From: UBA3774 sp045600025
GTDB lineage: Bacteria; Bacillota; Clostridia; Lachnospirales; Lachnospiraceae
DNA length: 51,105 nucleotides
Assembly (NCBI GenBank): GCA_045600025.1
Contig: JAZRXC010000032.1
Span: forward strand, 1 to 51,105
Direction: 5' to 3'
This document shows, in pieces, positions 1-8,736 of the stretch; the first letter of the stretch is position 1, and each line of letters opens with the position of its first letter. The translations under genes and the position numbers were made by a program. The notes under the pieces are model-generated. The model was not told the DNA's origin. It was given only the letters and a program-made list of their open reading frames with translations, and searched no databases.

Positions 1-6
1 TTTTGG

Positions 7-12
7 TATAGT
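7..12 (+). promoter_or_regulatory. possible -10 box for rpmB
   Basis: TATAGT lies 44 bases upstream of the rpmB start, a suitable place for a sigma-A -10 element. The matching -35 would fall outside the window, so this is only a partial promoter call. Confidence 0.3.
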
Positions 13-56
13 ACGAATGTTCTGTATTTTACAGATTAGTTTTTGGAGGTGATATT

Positions 57-242
57 ATGGCCAAATGTTCAGTATGCGGAAAGGCAGCTCATTTCGGAAA
101 TATGGTGAGCCATTCACATAGAAGATCTAACAAGATGTGGAAAGCTAATATCCAGTCTGTTAAGGTTAAGACTGAGGGCGGTGCTAAGAAGATGTATGTT
201 TGTGCTTCTTGCCTTCGTTCAGGTGCTGTAGAAAGAGCTTAA
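57..242 (+). CDS. rpmB: 50S ribosomal protein L28
   Basis: L28 is a small protein of the large ribosomal subunit. The 61-residue product has the usual length and the zinc-binding form of the family, with cysteine pairs C4/C7 and C49/C52 and the basic stretch SHSHRRSNKMWKAN (18–31) characteristic of L28. The ATG is preceded by a strong GGAGGT at 45–50. It is monocistronic, closed by a strong hairpin terminator. In many Bacillota rpmB lies beside the yloU–yloV–recG group, as it does here. Retention of all four Cys marks it as the zinc-dependent (C+) paralogue type. Confidence 0.97.
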   Translation: MAKCSVCGKAAHFGNMVSHSHRRSNKMWKANIQSVKVKTEGGAKKMYVCASCLRSGAVERA

Positions 243-260
243 TCTTTCCATTTATCAAAT

Positions 261-296
261 AAGAGGAACTGCTTATAGCGGTTCCTCTTATTTTTG
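261..296 (+). terminator. intrinsic terminator of rpmB
   Basis: A 12-bp stem (261–272 with 278–289, one G-U pair) closes a TTATA loop and is followed by ATTTTTG, a standard rho-independent terminator. Confidence 0.9.
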
Positions 297-322
297 TATT
301 TTAGTCCATTTGGCTCAAAGTA

Positions 323-351
323 TGGACTTTTTTAGTGGCGGGTTGTATAAT
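323..351 (+). promoter_or_regulatory. promoter for the Asp23-like–fakA–recG operon
   Basis: TGGACT at 323–328 and a perfect TATAAT at 346–351 are separated by 17 bases. Transcription would start near 358, about 30 bases before the first gene. Confidence 0.6.
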
Positions 352-388
352 ACTATAGCTTATTGCCATATATTTGGAAGGAGGCATT

Positions 389-745
389 ATGAAGTACAAA
401 ATGAATGCACCGATGGGTGACGCATTAGTTGACACAGACGTAATAGCAACATTTGCCGGCACAGTAGCAGTAGAGTGTTTCGGTGTTGTTGGCATGGCAT
501 CAATGAACGTCAAAGACGGTATAGTCAGCCTGCTTAAAAAAGAACACCTGTCCAATGGTATAAAAGTAAATCTTAGTGGTGACAAATTGTCATTAGATTT
601 CCATATAATAGTATCATACGGAGTCAGCATCTCAGCTGTGACACAGAATCTGACTGATACTGTAAAATACAAACTCGAGGCATTTCTCGGAGCACCGATA
701 GATAAAATTAACGTCTTCGTTGAGGGCGTGCGAGTAATAGACTGA
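389..745 (+). CDS. Asp23/Gls24 family envelope stress response protein (YloU-like)
   Basis: This 118-residue protein belongs to the Asp23/Gls24 (DUF322) family, small cytoplasmic or membrane-associated proteins linked to envelope stress. Family features are the N-terminal DVIATFAGTVAVECFGVVGM region, the central FHIIVSYGVSI strand and the C-terminal INVFVEGVRV motif. I place the start at ATG 389 because AAGGAGG (378–384) sits directly before it; a TTG five codons upstream would lie before that site. It is followed after 14 bases by fakA, the conserved yloU–yloV pairing of Bacillota. Its biochemical role in this setting is not established. Confidence 0.9.
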   Translation: MKYKMNAPMGDALVDTDVIATFAGTVAVECFGVVGMASMNVKDGIVSLLKKEHLSNGIKVNLSGDKLSLDFHIIVSYGVSISAVTQNLTDTVKYKLEAFLGAPIDKINVFVEGVRVID

Positions 746-759
746 CGGAGGATCAGACA

Positions 760-2424
760 TTGGCGACACTGAACTTAAAGGCTGATACGCTCCGCACGAT
801 GTTCTACGCAGGAGCTTCAAACCTTGAAAAAAACAAAGAATGGATAAATGACCTGAACGTATTTCCCGTTCCGGACGGAGACACAGGAACGAATATGACG
901 CTGACTATACTTTCTGCAGTCAGAGAAGTACAGTCGGCAGGTACAGATATGAATGCACTTGCGAAGGCAATATCTTCAGGAACGCTTCGCGGCGCAAGAG
1001 GCAACTCCGGCGTTATTCTGTCCCAGCTGTTCCGTGGATTTACTAAAGTAATGCAGGACAAAGAGGATATGGACAAGGTGGCTATTGCTTCTGCCATGAA
1101 ACGCGCAACAGAGACCGCATATAAGGCTGTTATGAAGCCGAAGGAAGGCACCATCCTGACAGTAGCCAGGATGATGAGCGAAAAGGCTGAAAAGCTTGCA
1201 GAAGAATGCGAATTATCCATAGAAGATTTCATACAAATGATAATTGAATGCGGAGACGATGCTCTTGAGCATACGCCGGATTTGCTTCCGGTATTAAAGC
1301 AGGCAGGAGTTGTAGATTCAGGCGGACAAGGGCTGATGCAATTCGTGAAAGGCGCATATATGGGATTAACAGGAGAAGTATCCGGGACTGAAGTAGAGTT
1401 TTCACCACGCCCGAAGACAAATAAAATAGCCAATTCCGAGGACCTCGGTGACATCAAGTTCTGGTACTGTACTGAATTCCTTATCAACTGCAATCATCCG
1501 TTTACAGAAGATGATGAAGCGGACTTTAAGGCATACCTTAATTCAATCGGCGATTGCGTAGTAGTAGTTGCAGACGATGACATAGTTAAGGTTCACGTGC
1601 ATACAAATGAGCCCGGTAATGCTATAACAAGAGCACTCACCTACGGCGGCCTTTCACGCATGAAAATTGATAACATGCATGAAGAACACGAAGAAAAGCT
1701 CATTCGTGAAGCATCAAAGATTGCAGAAGAGCAAAAAGTTGAAGAGCAGGCGGCGGAGCCTGCCAAGAAGTACGGATTTGTCGCAGTATCTTCAGGCGAA
1801 GGCATATCAGAAGTATTCACCGGTCTTGGCGTAGACGAAATAATATCCGGCGGTCAGACGATGAATCCCTCGACAGAGGACTTTGTCAGTGCTATCGAAA
1901 AGATAAATGCAGAGAACATTTACCTGCTTCCCAACAATAAAAATATTGTTCTTGCGGCGGAGCAGTCACAGTATCTTGTTGAGGGCAAGAAAGTATTTGT
2001 TCTTCATACAAAGACGGTTCCTCAAGGTGTAACCGCAATGATAGGATTCTCAGATGAGATGGAGCCCGAAGAGAACTTTGAATCCATGAGCGAGGCCTTC
2101 AAATACGTAAAGACCGGACAGCTGACGTACGCAATCCGCGATACCAACATAGACGGAATAGATATTCACGAAAAAGACTTTATGGGTATAGGCGACGATG
2201 GTCTGCTTGCAGTAGGTATTGATCTTCATGATGTAGCCCGCGAGATGGTAGAAAAGATGATGGATGACGAAGTTACAATGATAACCGTCTACAGCGGCAC
2301 CGAGGTTGATGCTGATGCAGCAGAGCAGCTTGTGGCAGAGCTTTCCGAGAAATACACCGATTGTGATGTAGAACTCTGCATCGGCGGACAGCCTGTATAT
2401 TACTACATTATTTCTGTGGAATGA
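760..2424 (+). CDS. fakA: fatty acid kinase catalytic subunit FakA / YloV (DAK2 domain)
   Basis: FakA uses ATP to phosphorylate fatty acids held by a FakB/DegV protein, feeding exogenous fatty acids into phospholipid synthesis. The 554-residue length matches the family. The N-terminal DhaL-like domain carries the nucleotide/Mg motif NVFPVPDGDTGTNM (about 33–46) and GARGNSGVILSQ; the C-terminal part (from about 340) is the family-specific YloV domain. The start is a TTG at 760, with GGAGG at 747–751 and 8 bases of spacing. It overlaps recG by ATGA (2421–2424), so translation is probably coupled. No fakB/degV gene is in the window. Confidence 0.93.
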   Translation: MATLNLKADTLRTMFYAGASNLEKNKEWINDLNVFPVPDGDTGTNMTLTILSAVREVQSAGTDMNALAKAISSGTLRGARGNSGVILSQLFRGFTKVMQDKEDMDKVAIASAMKRATETAYKAVMKPKEGTILTVARMMSEKAEKLAEECELSIEDFIQMIIECGDDALEHTPDLLPVLKQAGVVDSGGQGLMQFVKGAYMGLTGEVSGTEVEFSPRPKTNKIANSEDLGDIKFWYCTEFLINCNHPFTEDDEADFKAYLNSIGDCVVVVADDDIVKVHVHTNEPGNAITRALTYGGLSRMKIDNMHEEHEEKLIREASKIAEEQKVEEQAAEPAKKYGFVAVSSGEGISEVFTGLGVDEIISGGQTMNPSTEDFVSAIEKINAENIYLLPNNKNIVLAAEQSQYLVEGKKVFVLHTKTVPQGVTAMIGFSDEMEPEENFESMSEAFKYVKTGQLTYAIRDTNIDGIDIHEKDFMGIGDDGLLAVGIDLHDVAREMVEKMMDDEVTMITVYSGTEVDADAAEQLVAELSEKYTDCDVELCIGGQPVYYYIISVE

Positions 2425-4469
2425 CACTCACCGACAATTATCCGGTAACAACTGTAAAAGGAATAGGCACGGCTATGGCCGACAGCCTTCATAAACTTGG
2501 GGTAGATAGCGTAGGCGACCTGCTTATGCATCTGCCCCTTCGTTATGATACTTATCAGGAGCCAGTGCGTATAAAAACGGCTCGCCCCGGAAGTGTCATA
2601 TCCGTAAATTCAACTCTTATTGCACAGCCGGTTCTTCGCCGCTTTGGACATCTTCAGATTCTTTCGGTTCAGGCAACAGACGGAGATAGCGTATTTACAT
2701 TGACATGGTTCAATATGCCCTATATAAAGAATCAACTTTATCGCGGACGTGAATTTATCGCACGCGGACGTTTGATTAATAACAGATTCGGATTCGCACT
2801 GGAACAGCCGCAGATATATAAACAAGAAGACTACGAAGCACTTGCAGGAAGTATGCAGCCTGTTTATGCAACGACGCCCGGAATTACTTCTGCGCGCATA
2901 CGAAAATGCATCGCTCAGGTGCTTTCTGATTACCGGCCCGAGCCTGAATATATGCCAAAGCAGTTCATGGAAAGCTACAGCCTTGTTACGAGAGACTTCG
3001 CAGTGCGTGCCATGCATTTCCCCGAAAGCGATTTAATGCTCCAAAGTGCACGCCGTCGCTTAGTCTTTGATGAATTCTTCTTCTTTATCTGCGCAGTCAG
3101 AAGACTGAAAGAATCAAATGTTGTAACGGTTATTAATTATTCCATTTGCGAGGGCAAATATTCCCGCAAGCTTTTGTCTGAGCTCCCTTACGAACTGACC
3201 GGCGCGCAGAAGAGAGTCCTATCTGACATTCGTAAGGATATGTGCGGCGATAAGGTAATGAATAGATTAATTCAGGGTGATGTCGGCTCAGGTAAGACTA
3301 TTCTTGCTTTTCTGGCTCTTCTTGACGCGGCGGAGGCAGGATATCAGGGCGCGCTTATGGCGCCTACCGAAGTCCTCGCACATCAGCATTATGAGAACTT
3401 TATCGCTATGGCAGATAAATATAACCTGCCGTTTAAGATTGCACTCTTGTCCGGCAGCATGACAGCAGCAGAAAAGAAAGAAGTCTATGCAGGCATTACT
3501 TCACATGAGTATGACATAGTTATCGGTACGCATGCGCTTATACAAAAGGGCGTAGAGTTCGATAGGCTTGCGCTTGTTATTACTGATGAGCAGCATAGGT
3601 TTGGCGTGCGCCAACGTGAGGTTTTGTCAGACAAGGGCACATATCCGCATGTTATTGTTATGAGCGCCACTCCGATTCCGCGTACACTTGCAATTATCAT
3701 TTACGGTGACCTCGATATTTCAGTTCTTGATGAACTTCCTGCTTGCAGACAGCCAATCAAGAATTGCGTTGTTGATACTTCATTCCGCAAAAAAGCATAT
3801 GAGCACATCTTAAGAGAAATTAAGGCAGGACATCAGGCTTATATCGTGTGTCCCAAGGTTGACTCAGAACATGATACTCCAGGGGAAAATGTTGTCGATT
3901 ATGCCGAACAACTAAAATCCGAATTCCCGCCTTTTGTTCGTATTGCTCATCTTCATGGCCGCATGCGTCCTTCTGAAAAGAATGAGATTATGGAATCATT
4001 TGTCGCCGGAGATATTGACATACTTGTTTCTACTACGGTTATTGAAGTCGGCGTGGATGTGCCAAATGCAACAGTTATGATGATTGAGGATGCCGAAATC
4101 TTCGGACTTGCTCAACTTCATCAGTTGCGCGGCCGTGTCGGGCGCGGTGATGCACAGTCATATTGTATTTTTGTTAACGGAAGCGGTGATCCTGAGAAAG
4201 CACAACGTCTTGATATCTTAAACAAGTCAAATGACGGCTTTGTGATTGCAGGAGAAGACCTTAAGATGCGCGGTCCGGGAGATGTGTTCGGGATTAAACA
4301 GAGCGGCGCGCTGTCATTTGCAATCGGTGATATTTTTACTGATAGTCGTATCTTACAGGAGGCTTCGGAGGCTGCGGACATGGTTCTTAATTCACCGGGG
4401 ACTTTTCCGATGCTTGATATAAAAATCAATCTCAATGCAGAAGCGAATTTGTTAAAACTCAGCTTATAA
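2421..4469 (+). CDS. recG: ATP-dependent DNA helicase RecG
   Basis: RecG remodels stalled replication forks and branched recombination intermediates. The 682-residue product has the N-terminal OB-fold wedge domain (about 50–150) and two superfamily-2 helicase domains: Walker A GDVGSGKT (286–293), Walker B-type DEQH, the SATPIPRT motif, TVIEVGVDVPNATVM, and the arginine-finger segment QLRGRVGRG. All are intact. The start overlaps the fakA stop by four bases, making it the third gene of the operon. It ends in an inverted repeat that also carries the next promoter. Confidence 0.97.
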   Translation: MTLTDNYPVTTVKGIGTAMADSLHKLGVDSVGDLLMHLPLRYDTYQEPVRIKTARPGSVISVNSTLIAQPVLRRFGHLQILSVQATDGDSVFTLTWFNMPYIKNQLYRGREFIARGRLINNRFGFALEQPQIYKQEDYEALAGSMQPVYATTPGITSARIRKCIAQVLSDYRPEPEYMPKQFMESYSLVTRDFAVRAMHFPESDLMLQSARRRLVFDEFFFFICAVRRLKESNVVTVINYSICEGKYSRKLLSELPYELTGAQKRVLSDIRKDMCGDKVMNRLIQGDVGSGKTILAFLALLDAAEAGYQGALMAPTEVLAHQHYENFIAMADKYNLPFKIALLSGSMTAAEKKEVYAGITSHEYDIVIGTHALIQKGVEFDRLALVITDEQHRFGVRQREVLSDKGTYPHVIVMSATPIPRTLAIIIYGDLDISVLDELPACRQPIKNCVVDTSFRKKAYEHILREIKAGHQAYIVCPKVDSEHDTPGENVVDYAEQLKSEFPPFVRIAHLHGRMRPSEKNEIMESFVAGDIDILVSTTVIEVGVDVPNATVMMIEDAEIFGLAQLHQLRGRVGRGDAQSYCIFVNGSGDPEKAQRLDILNKSNDGFVIAGEDLKMRGPGDVFGIKQSGALSFAIGDIFTDSRILQEASEAADMVLNSPGTFPMLDIKINLNAEANLLKLSL

Positions 4470-4476
4470 ATACATA

Positions 4477-4524
4477 ATTATACCCTCCGAACAGGTTGAT
4501 ATTTGCCCGTTTAGAGGGTATAAT
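4477..4524 (+). promoter_or_regulatory. palindrome-embedded promoter, probably giving a leaderless mRNA
   Basis: TTGATA (4496–4501) and TATAAT (4519–4524) are 17 bases apart, a near-consensus promoter. The -10 is part of a perfect 11-bp inverted repeat (4477–4487 and 4514–4524, ATTATACCCTC and its complement) that can fold into a long imperfect hairpin. Transcription would begin at about 4531, two bases before the ATG at 4533. The repeat may also help end recG transcription. Confidence 0.65.
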
Positions 4525-4532
4525 AATTTATT

Positions 4533-6050
4533 ATGGTACAAGTGAAAAAAAGACGTAAAAAGTCTTATCTGGATAGATATCTATATCTTATTATCGCAGG
4601 CATCGTTCTCTTGATTGTGATTCTTGCTATTGCATTACTTTCTTCAGGAGATGATGAGATGCCTTCAGTTTCTTTCTCCAAGTATTATGATTCGGACGGA
4701 TATAATGATTCTGTGCGTATTGCCAAGGGCGTTTTTATCGGCGGTGTTGATGTCGGTGGTATGAAAAAAGGCGATGCATCCGAGCTTTTGCGTACGCAGT
4801 ATTCCACCCCTGAGAACCAGTCCGTTACCGTTATGTGGGAAGATAAGCAGATGGATACAAATCTCAGCAGTCTCGGTGTTAGCTGGGGAGTTAATAAGGC
4901 TATCAATTCTGCTATTACGCTCGCCCATGGCGGCGGCATTATGCAGCAGTATAAGACAGGCAAGGACCTTGCAGACGGGACATTCCATATCGAGCTTGCT
5001 AAGGGACTTGATAAGGACCTTGTTGCGGATTTCGTAAACTCTATGGCTAAGTCTTTCGATGTTCTTCCTGTTGATGCTTCGATAAAGCGTATTGACGGCG
5101 GCTTTGATGTTACGCCCGGGGTAAATGGTCGTATGACGGCTATTAACACTACTGTCGGGCGTATTATGGAGGCTTTTAATGAGCTTATTCCCGGTCGTGC
5201 AATGACTGTTGAAGCGTCTATAACGTCGGTTGCTCCTGCTATTACTGCTGATGATTTGCGTTTTATTGAGACCAGTCTCGGCGCTTTTTCTACCATCTAT
5301 CGTGATGAAGATAATGAGCGAACAGATCGTTGTATAAATGTTGAAGTCGGTACTTCCAATATTAACGGTACGATTCTTATGCCGGGCATGACTGCTTCTA
5401 CAAGTGATCTCCTTAAGGAACGTATTGCTGAAAACGGCTACGCAATGGGCGGCCAGTATGTTGACGGTCAGCTTGAGGATGCTATCGGCGGTGGTGTATG
5501 TCAGGTTGCTTCTACGCTTTACAATGCGTTGCTTCGTGCCGAAATTCAGATTGATAAGCGTTCCAATCATTCGCTTCTTGTTTCTTATGTAGAACCGTCA
5601 TATGACGCTGCTATTGCTACCGGCTCGAAGGATTTGGTATTTACCAATAATCTTGATTACCCTATTTATATTTACGGCGCTACTGATGGCTACAAGGTTA
5701 CTTTCCGCATCTATGGTAAAGAGTACCGCCCTGAAAACAGAAGAGTAGAGTATGTTAACGTTGTTGAGAAACGTATCGAGTCCGTGCCTATTATTAAAGA
5801 AGATCCGACTTTATTTGTGAATGAAGAGAAGAAGGTTGGTACTACTCATGATGAGTGCTGGGCTCACCTTGAAAAAGTCATCTATGAGAATGATGTCGAG
5901 GTCTCTCGTACGGTTATGCATTCCGATTATTATCAGCCTTCGGTTGCTACTATCTACAAGGGTACTATTCCGGTTCCTTCTTCCGAAGCCGAACCGACGG
6001 AGCCTACGTCAGAAAGCCCTGTCCTTCCGGACCCGCCTGAGGATGATTGA
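4533..6050 (+). CDS. VanW family protein with N-terminal membrane anchor
   Basis: The 505-residue product has a basic N-terminus, one transmembrane helix (about 15–37) and a large outside part. A peptidoglycan-binding-like domain (PG_binding_4 type, about 65–230) precedes a VanW domain with the signature GGVCQVASTLYNALLRA (about 317–333) and NHSLLVSYVEPS. A G5-like segment and a Pro/Glu/Ser-rich tail end it. VanW proteins occur in glycopeptide-resistance clusters but most, as here with no van genes nearby, are general cell-envelope proteins of unknown reaction. No ribosome binding site precedes the ATG; the promoter position suggests leaderless translation. Confidence 0.9.
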   Translation: MVQVKKRRKKSYLDRYLYLIIAGIVLLIVILAIALLSSGDDEMPSVSFSKYYDSDGYNDSVRIAKGVFIGGVDVGGMKKGDASELLRTQYSTPENQSVTVMWEDKQMDTNLSSLGVSWGVNKAINSAITLAHGGGIMQQYKTGKDLADGTFHIELAKGLDKDLVADFVNSMAKSFDVLPVDASIKRIDGGFDVTPGVNGRMTAINTTVGRIMEAFNELIPGRAMTVEASITSVAPAITADDLRFIETSLGAFSTIYRDEDNERTDRCINVEVGTSNINGTILMPGMTASTSDLLKERIAENGYAMGGQYVDGQLEDAIGGGVCQVASTLYNALLRAEIQIDKRSNHSLLVSYVEPSYDAAIATGSKDLVFTNNLDYPIYIYGATDGYKVTFRIYGKEYRPENRRVEYVNVVEKRIESVPIIKEDPTLFVNEEKKVGTTHDECWAHLEKVIYENDVEVSRTVMHSDYYQPSVATIYKGTIPVPSSEAEPTEPTSESPVLPDPPEDD

Positions 6051-6063
6051 TTTTAAAAACTGC

Positions 6064-6092
6064 TTGCAGTATGTGTAATTTTTTAATAAAAT
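6064..6092 (+). promoter_or_regulatory. promoter of the EF-G-like gene
   Basis: TTGCAG (6064–6069) and TAAAAT (6087–6092) are 17 bases apart. The predicted start near 6099 places the GGCC hairpin at the extreme 5' end of the message. Confidence 0.65.
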
Positions 6093-6102
6093 AAACTAAG
6101 TT

Positions 6103-6119
6103 AAGGCCAAAGGCCTTTT
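6103..6119 (+). other. short GC hairpin at 5' end of EF-G-like mRNA
   Basis: AAGGCC (6103–6108) and GGCCTT (6112–6117) form a 6-bp stem with an AAA loop followed by T residues. It could be a weak terminator for the VanW gene. Because it starts a few bases after the predicted transcription start, it may instead be a 5' stabilising hairpin. Confidence 0.45.
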
Positions 6120-6134
6120 TGAAGGAGGATATAT

Positions 6135-8228
6135 ATGAAATCGTATCAGACAAAAGCTATTCGCAACGTTGCTATTCTCGGCCATGGCGGGTGTGGTAAG
6201 ACAACGCTGGTTGAGTCTCTTGCATATATAGCGGGTATTACTACGCGCATGGGTAAAGTTGCTGATGGCAATACTATCAGTGACTTTGATAAAGAGGAGA
6301 ATAAGCGCCAGTTCTCTATCGGCACCAGTGTTGTTCCGATTGAGTATGATGGCATTAAATACAATTTCCTTGATACTCCCGGCTATTTTGATTTTGTAGG
6401 TGAGGTTGAGGAAGCTCTTGCTGCTGCTGAGGCTGTTGTTATCGTTATCAATGCCAAATCCGGTGTTGAGGTTGGTACTCAGAAGGCTTGGAATCTTTGC
6501 AATAAGTTCAATCTTCCCAGATTGTTCTTTGTTACCGGTATGGATGATGACAATGCGAGCTACAAGAATGTTGTTATGACTCTTGAGACTCTGTATGGTT
6601 CTAAGATTGCTCCTTTCCATCTTCCTATTCGTGAGAATGAGAAGTTTGTAGGTTTCGTTAATGTTGTTAATATGAAGGCTCGTAGATTTACCGATATGGG
6701 TCAGTACGAAGATTCAGATAACATTCCTGATTATGTTCAGGAGAACCTTTCTAAGGTTCGCGATACTCTGCTTGAGGCTGTTGCCGAGACTAACGAAGAG
6801 TTTATGGAGCGTTATTTCGGTGGTGAGGAATTTACTTACGATGAGATTCGTACCGCTCTTGCTACCAATGTTCGCTCAGGTGATCTTGCCCCCGTGCTCT
6901 GCGGTACCGGTATAAGCTGCAATGGCGGCCGTATGCTTCTTGAGATTCTGGAGCAGTATTTCCCTTCACCTGCTGATTGCTTTGTCAGCGGTACCAATAC
7001 CAAGACAAATGAAGGCTTCTCTGCTGATTATGATGCTACAAAGCCGGTTTCTGCTCGTGTATTCAAGACTCTGATTGACCCGTTCATCGGTAAGTATTCT
7101 TTCGTTAAGGTATGCAGCGGTGTGCTTAAGGGCGACAGCATGCTTCTCAATGTAACTAAGGATACCGAAGAGAAGATCGGAAAGCTTTATGTTCTTCGTG
7201 GTAAAGAAGCTATTGAAGTTCCGGAGCTTTGTGCCGGTGATATCGGTGCTATTGCTAAGCTTGCCGTTACTGCTACAGGTGATAGCTTGGCTGCTAAGGA
7301 TACTCCTGTTCTCTATGATAAGCTTGATATTTCAGTTCCTTATACTTACATGGCTTACAAGGCTGTTAATAAGGGTGATGACGATAAGATTGCCGGTGCT
7401 CTTTCTAAGCTTATGGAAGAGGATCTTACTCTTAAGTCAGTCAATGATAAAGAGAACCGTCAGCTTCTGCTCTATGGTATCGGCGAGCAGCAGCTTGATA
7501 TAGTTCTGAGCAAGCTTCAGTCCCGTTACAAGGTTGAGATTACTCTTGAGCAGCCCAGAGTTGCTTTCCGTGAGACCATCCGTGGTTTTGTTAAGGTTCA
7601 GGGTAAGCATAAGAAGCAGTCCGGCGGACATGGCCAGTATGGTGATGTTGTCATGGAATTTGAGCCTTCAGGCGATCTTGAGACTCCTTATGTTTTCGAA
7701 GAAAAGATTGTCGGTGGTGTTGTTCCGAAGAACTACTTCCCCGCTGTTGAGAAGGGTATTCAGGAAATGGTTCCGAAGGGACCGCTTGCAGGTTATCCTA
7801 TCGTTGGTATGAAGGCTACACTGGTATTCGGTTCTTACCATCCGGTTGATTCTTCCGAAATGGCTTTCAAGCTTGCTACTATTCTTGCTATCAAGAATGC
7901 ATTTGCTGATCCGGCTTCCAAGCCTGTTCTCCTTGAACCGATTGTTTCCGTTAAGGTTAAGGTTCCGGATAAGTTCACCGGTGATGTTATGGGCGATTTC
8001 AATAAGCGCCGTGGCCGTGTTCTCGGTATGAATCCTGACCATGCAGGCAACCAGGTTATTGAGGCTGGGGTTCCTATGTCAGAGATGTTCGGCTACAATA
8101 CAGACCTTCGTTCCATGACCGGTGGTATCGGTGATTTCTCATATGAGTTCAACCGTTACGAGCAGGCTCCTTCAGATATTCAGGCTAAGGAAATCGCAGC
8201 CCGCGCAGCTATGAAGGAAGAAGAGTAA
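6135..8228 (+). CDS. EF-G-like translational GTPase (FusA2-type)
   Basis: At 697 residues this has the five-domain EF-G layout, including the domain IV stretch around GGHGQYGDVVMEFEP and the C-terminal MTGGIGDFSYEFNRYE. It is not the canonical translocase: the P-loop reads GHGGCGKT (16–23) instead of AHIDAGKT, the G3 motif is DTPGY (80–84) with Tyr in place of the catalytic His, and the G4 NKxD motif is replaced by TGMD (134–137). These changes mark the FusA2/EF-G-like branch, whose task is uncertain. It has a strong AAGGAGG site (6122–6128), its own promoter and terminator, and highly biased T-ending codons that suggest high expression. Confidence 0.9.
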   Translation: MKSYQTKAIRNVAILGHGGCGKTTLVESLAYIAGITTRMGKVADGNTISDFDKEENKRQFSIGTSVVPIEYDGIKYNFLDTPGYFDFVGEVEEALAAAEAVVIVINAKSGVEVGTQKAWNLCNKFNLPRLFFVTGMDDDNASYKNVVMTLETLYGSKIAPFHLPIRENEKFVGFVNVVNMKARRFTDMGQYEDSDNIPDYVQENLSKVRDTLLEAVAETNEEFMERYFGGEEFTYDEIRTALATNVRSGDLAPVLCGTGISCNGGRMLLEILEQYFPSPADCFVSGTNTKTNEGFSADYDATKPVSARVFKTLIDPFIGKYSFVKVCSGVLKGDSMLLNVTKDTEEKIGKLYVLRGKEAIEVPELCAGDIGAIAKLAVTATGDSLAAKDTPVLYDKLDISVPYTYMAYKAVNKGDDDKIAGALSKLMEEDLTLKSVNDKENRQLLLYGIGEQQLDIVLSKLQSRYKVEITLEQPRVAFRETIRGFVKVQGKHKKQSGGHGQYGDVVMEFEPSGDLETPYVFEEKIVGGVVPKNYFPAVEKGIQEMVPKGPLAGYPIVGMKATLVFGSYHPVDSSEMAFKLATILAIKNAFADPASKPVLLEPIVSVKVKVPDKFTGDVMGDFNKRRGRVLGMNPDHAGNQVIEAGVPMSEMFGYNTDLRSMTGGIGDFSYEFNRYEQAPSDIQAKEIAARAAMKEEE

Positions 8229-8249
8229 AACATATTTTCCAAATAAATC

Positions 8250-8277
8250 AAACAGGCAGCTTCGGCTGCCTGTTTTA
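8250..8277 (+). terminator. intrinsic terminator of the EF-G-like gene
   Basis: An 11-bp stem (8250–8260 with 8265–8275) is capped by a TTCG tetraloop and ends in TTTT. Confidence 0.92.
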
Positions 8278-8342
8278 ATGTACGGAATAAAGGATGCACC
8301 AATGTTTAATATTAGACAATAGAAGACAGCTTAGGAGAAGAT

Positions 8343-8696
8343 ATGAAACTTCCGGTCTATACTTACCGATATCGCTGCGATGAAGACTTTTCAAATTTCA
8401 AAGTTGATGTTACAATTGTATATAACCTGGTACATCAGCTTCAAGCCGAAGTTGAATATGTAAGGACAGAACGAAGATGGAAGGAAACCTATATGACTCT
8501 TGACGAAATAGTACAGGATGCTGTAAATGCTGCATCAGCTACTGCAAAGGCAGAAGGTATAGCAGAAGGCATAGAGAAAGGCATAGAGAATACCCTCATC
8601 GAACTTGTTGATAAAGGCGTTCTTACTATCGAACAGGCAGCAGAGCAAGCAGGTATACCTGCTGAAGAATTTAGAAAACTATTAAAGAAAAACTAA
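8343..8696 (+). CDS. short protein resembling the C-terminus of an Rpn/PD-(D/E)XK nuclease-transposase
   Basis: The 117-residue product ends in a repeat of Glu/Gly-rich helices (EGIAEGIEKGIENTL) and a helix-turn-helix-like LTIEQAAEQAGIPAEEFRKLL tail of the kind that closes Rpn-family (PD-(D/E)XK nuclease family transposase) proteins. The catalytic nuclease domain, normally some 200 residues upstream, is absent, so this is most likely a decayed remnant that has acquired a usable start (AGGAG at 8333–8337, ATG at 8343). It could also be a small independent protein. It marks the left edge of an accessory segment. Confidence 0.5.
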   Translation: MKLPVYTYRYRCDEDFSNFKVDVTIVYNLVHQLQAEVEYVRTERRWKETYMTLDEIVQDAVNAASATAKAEGIAEGIEKGIENTLIELVDKGVLTIEQAAEQAGIPAEEFRKLLKKN

Positions 8697-8736
8697 GGTG
8701 TTTTGGCCATCCATGAAGGGTGGCCTAAATATAATA

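Noticed and set aside
804..1493. Minus-strand reading frame (229 codons) inside fakA
   Set aside because: It is a shadow of fakA, with Ser/Pro-rich low-complexity translation and no start signals.
4665..5570. Long minus-strand reading frame (301 codons) opposite the VanW gene
   Set aside because: It mirrors the codon bias of the VanW gene, has no ribosome site and its product resembles no protein family.
8705..8725. GGCCATCC/GGGTGGCC hairpin as a terminator
   Set aside because: The stem is good, but there is no T run on either strand, so termination is unlikely.
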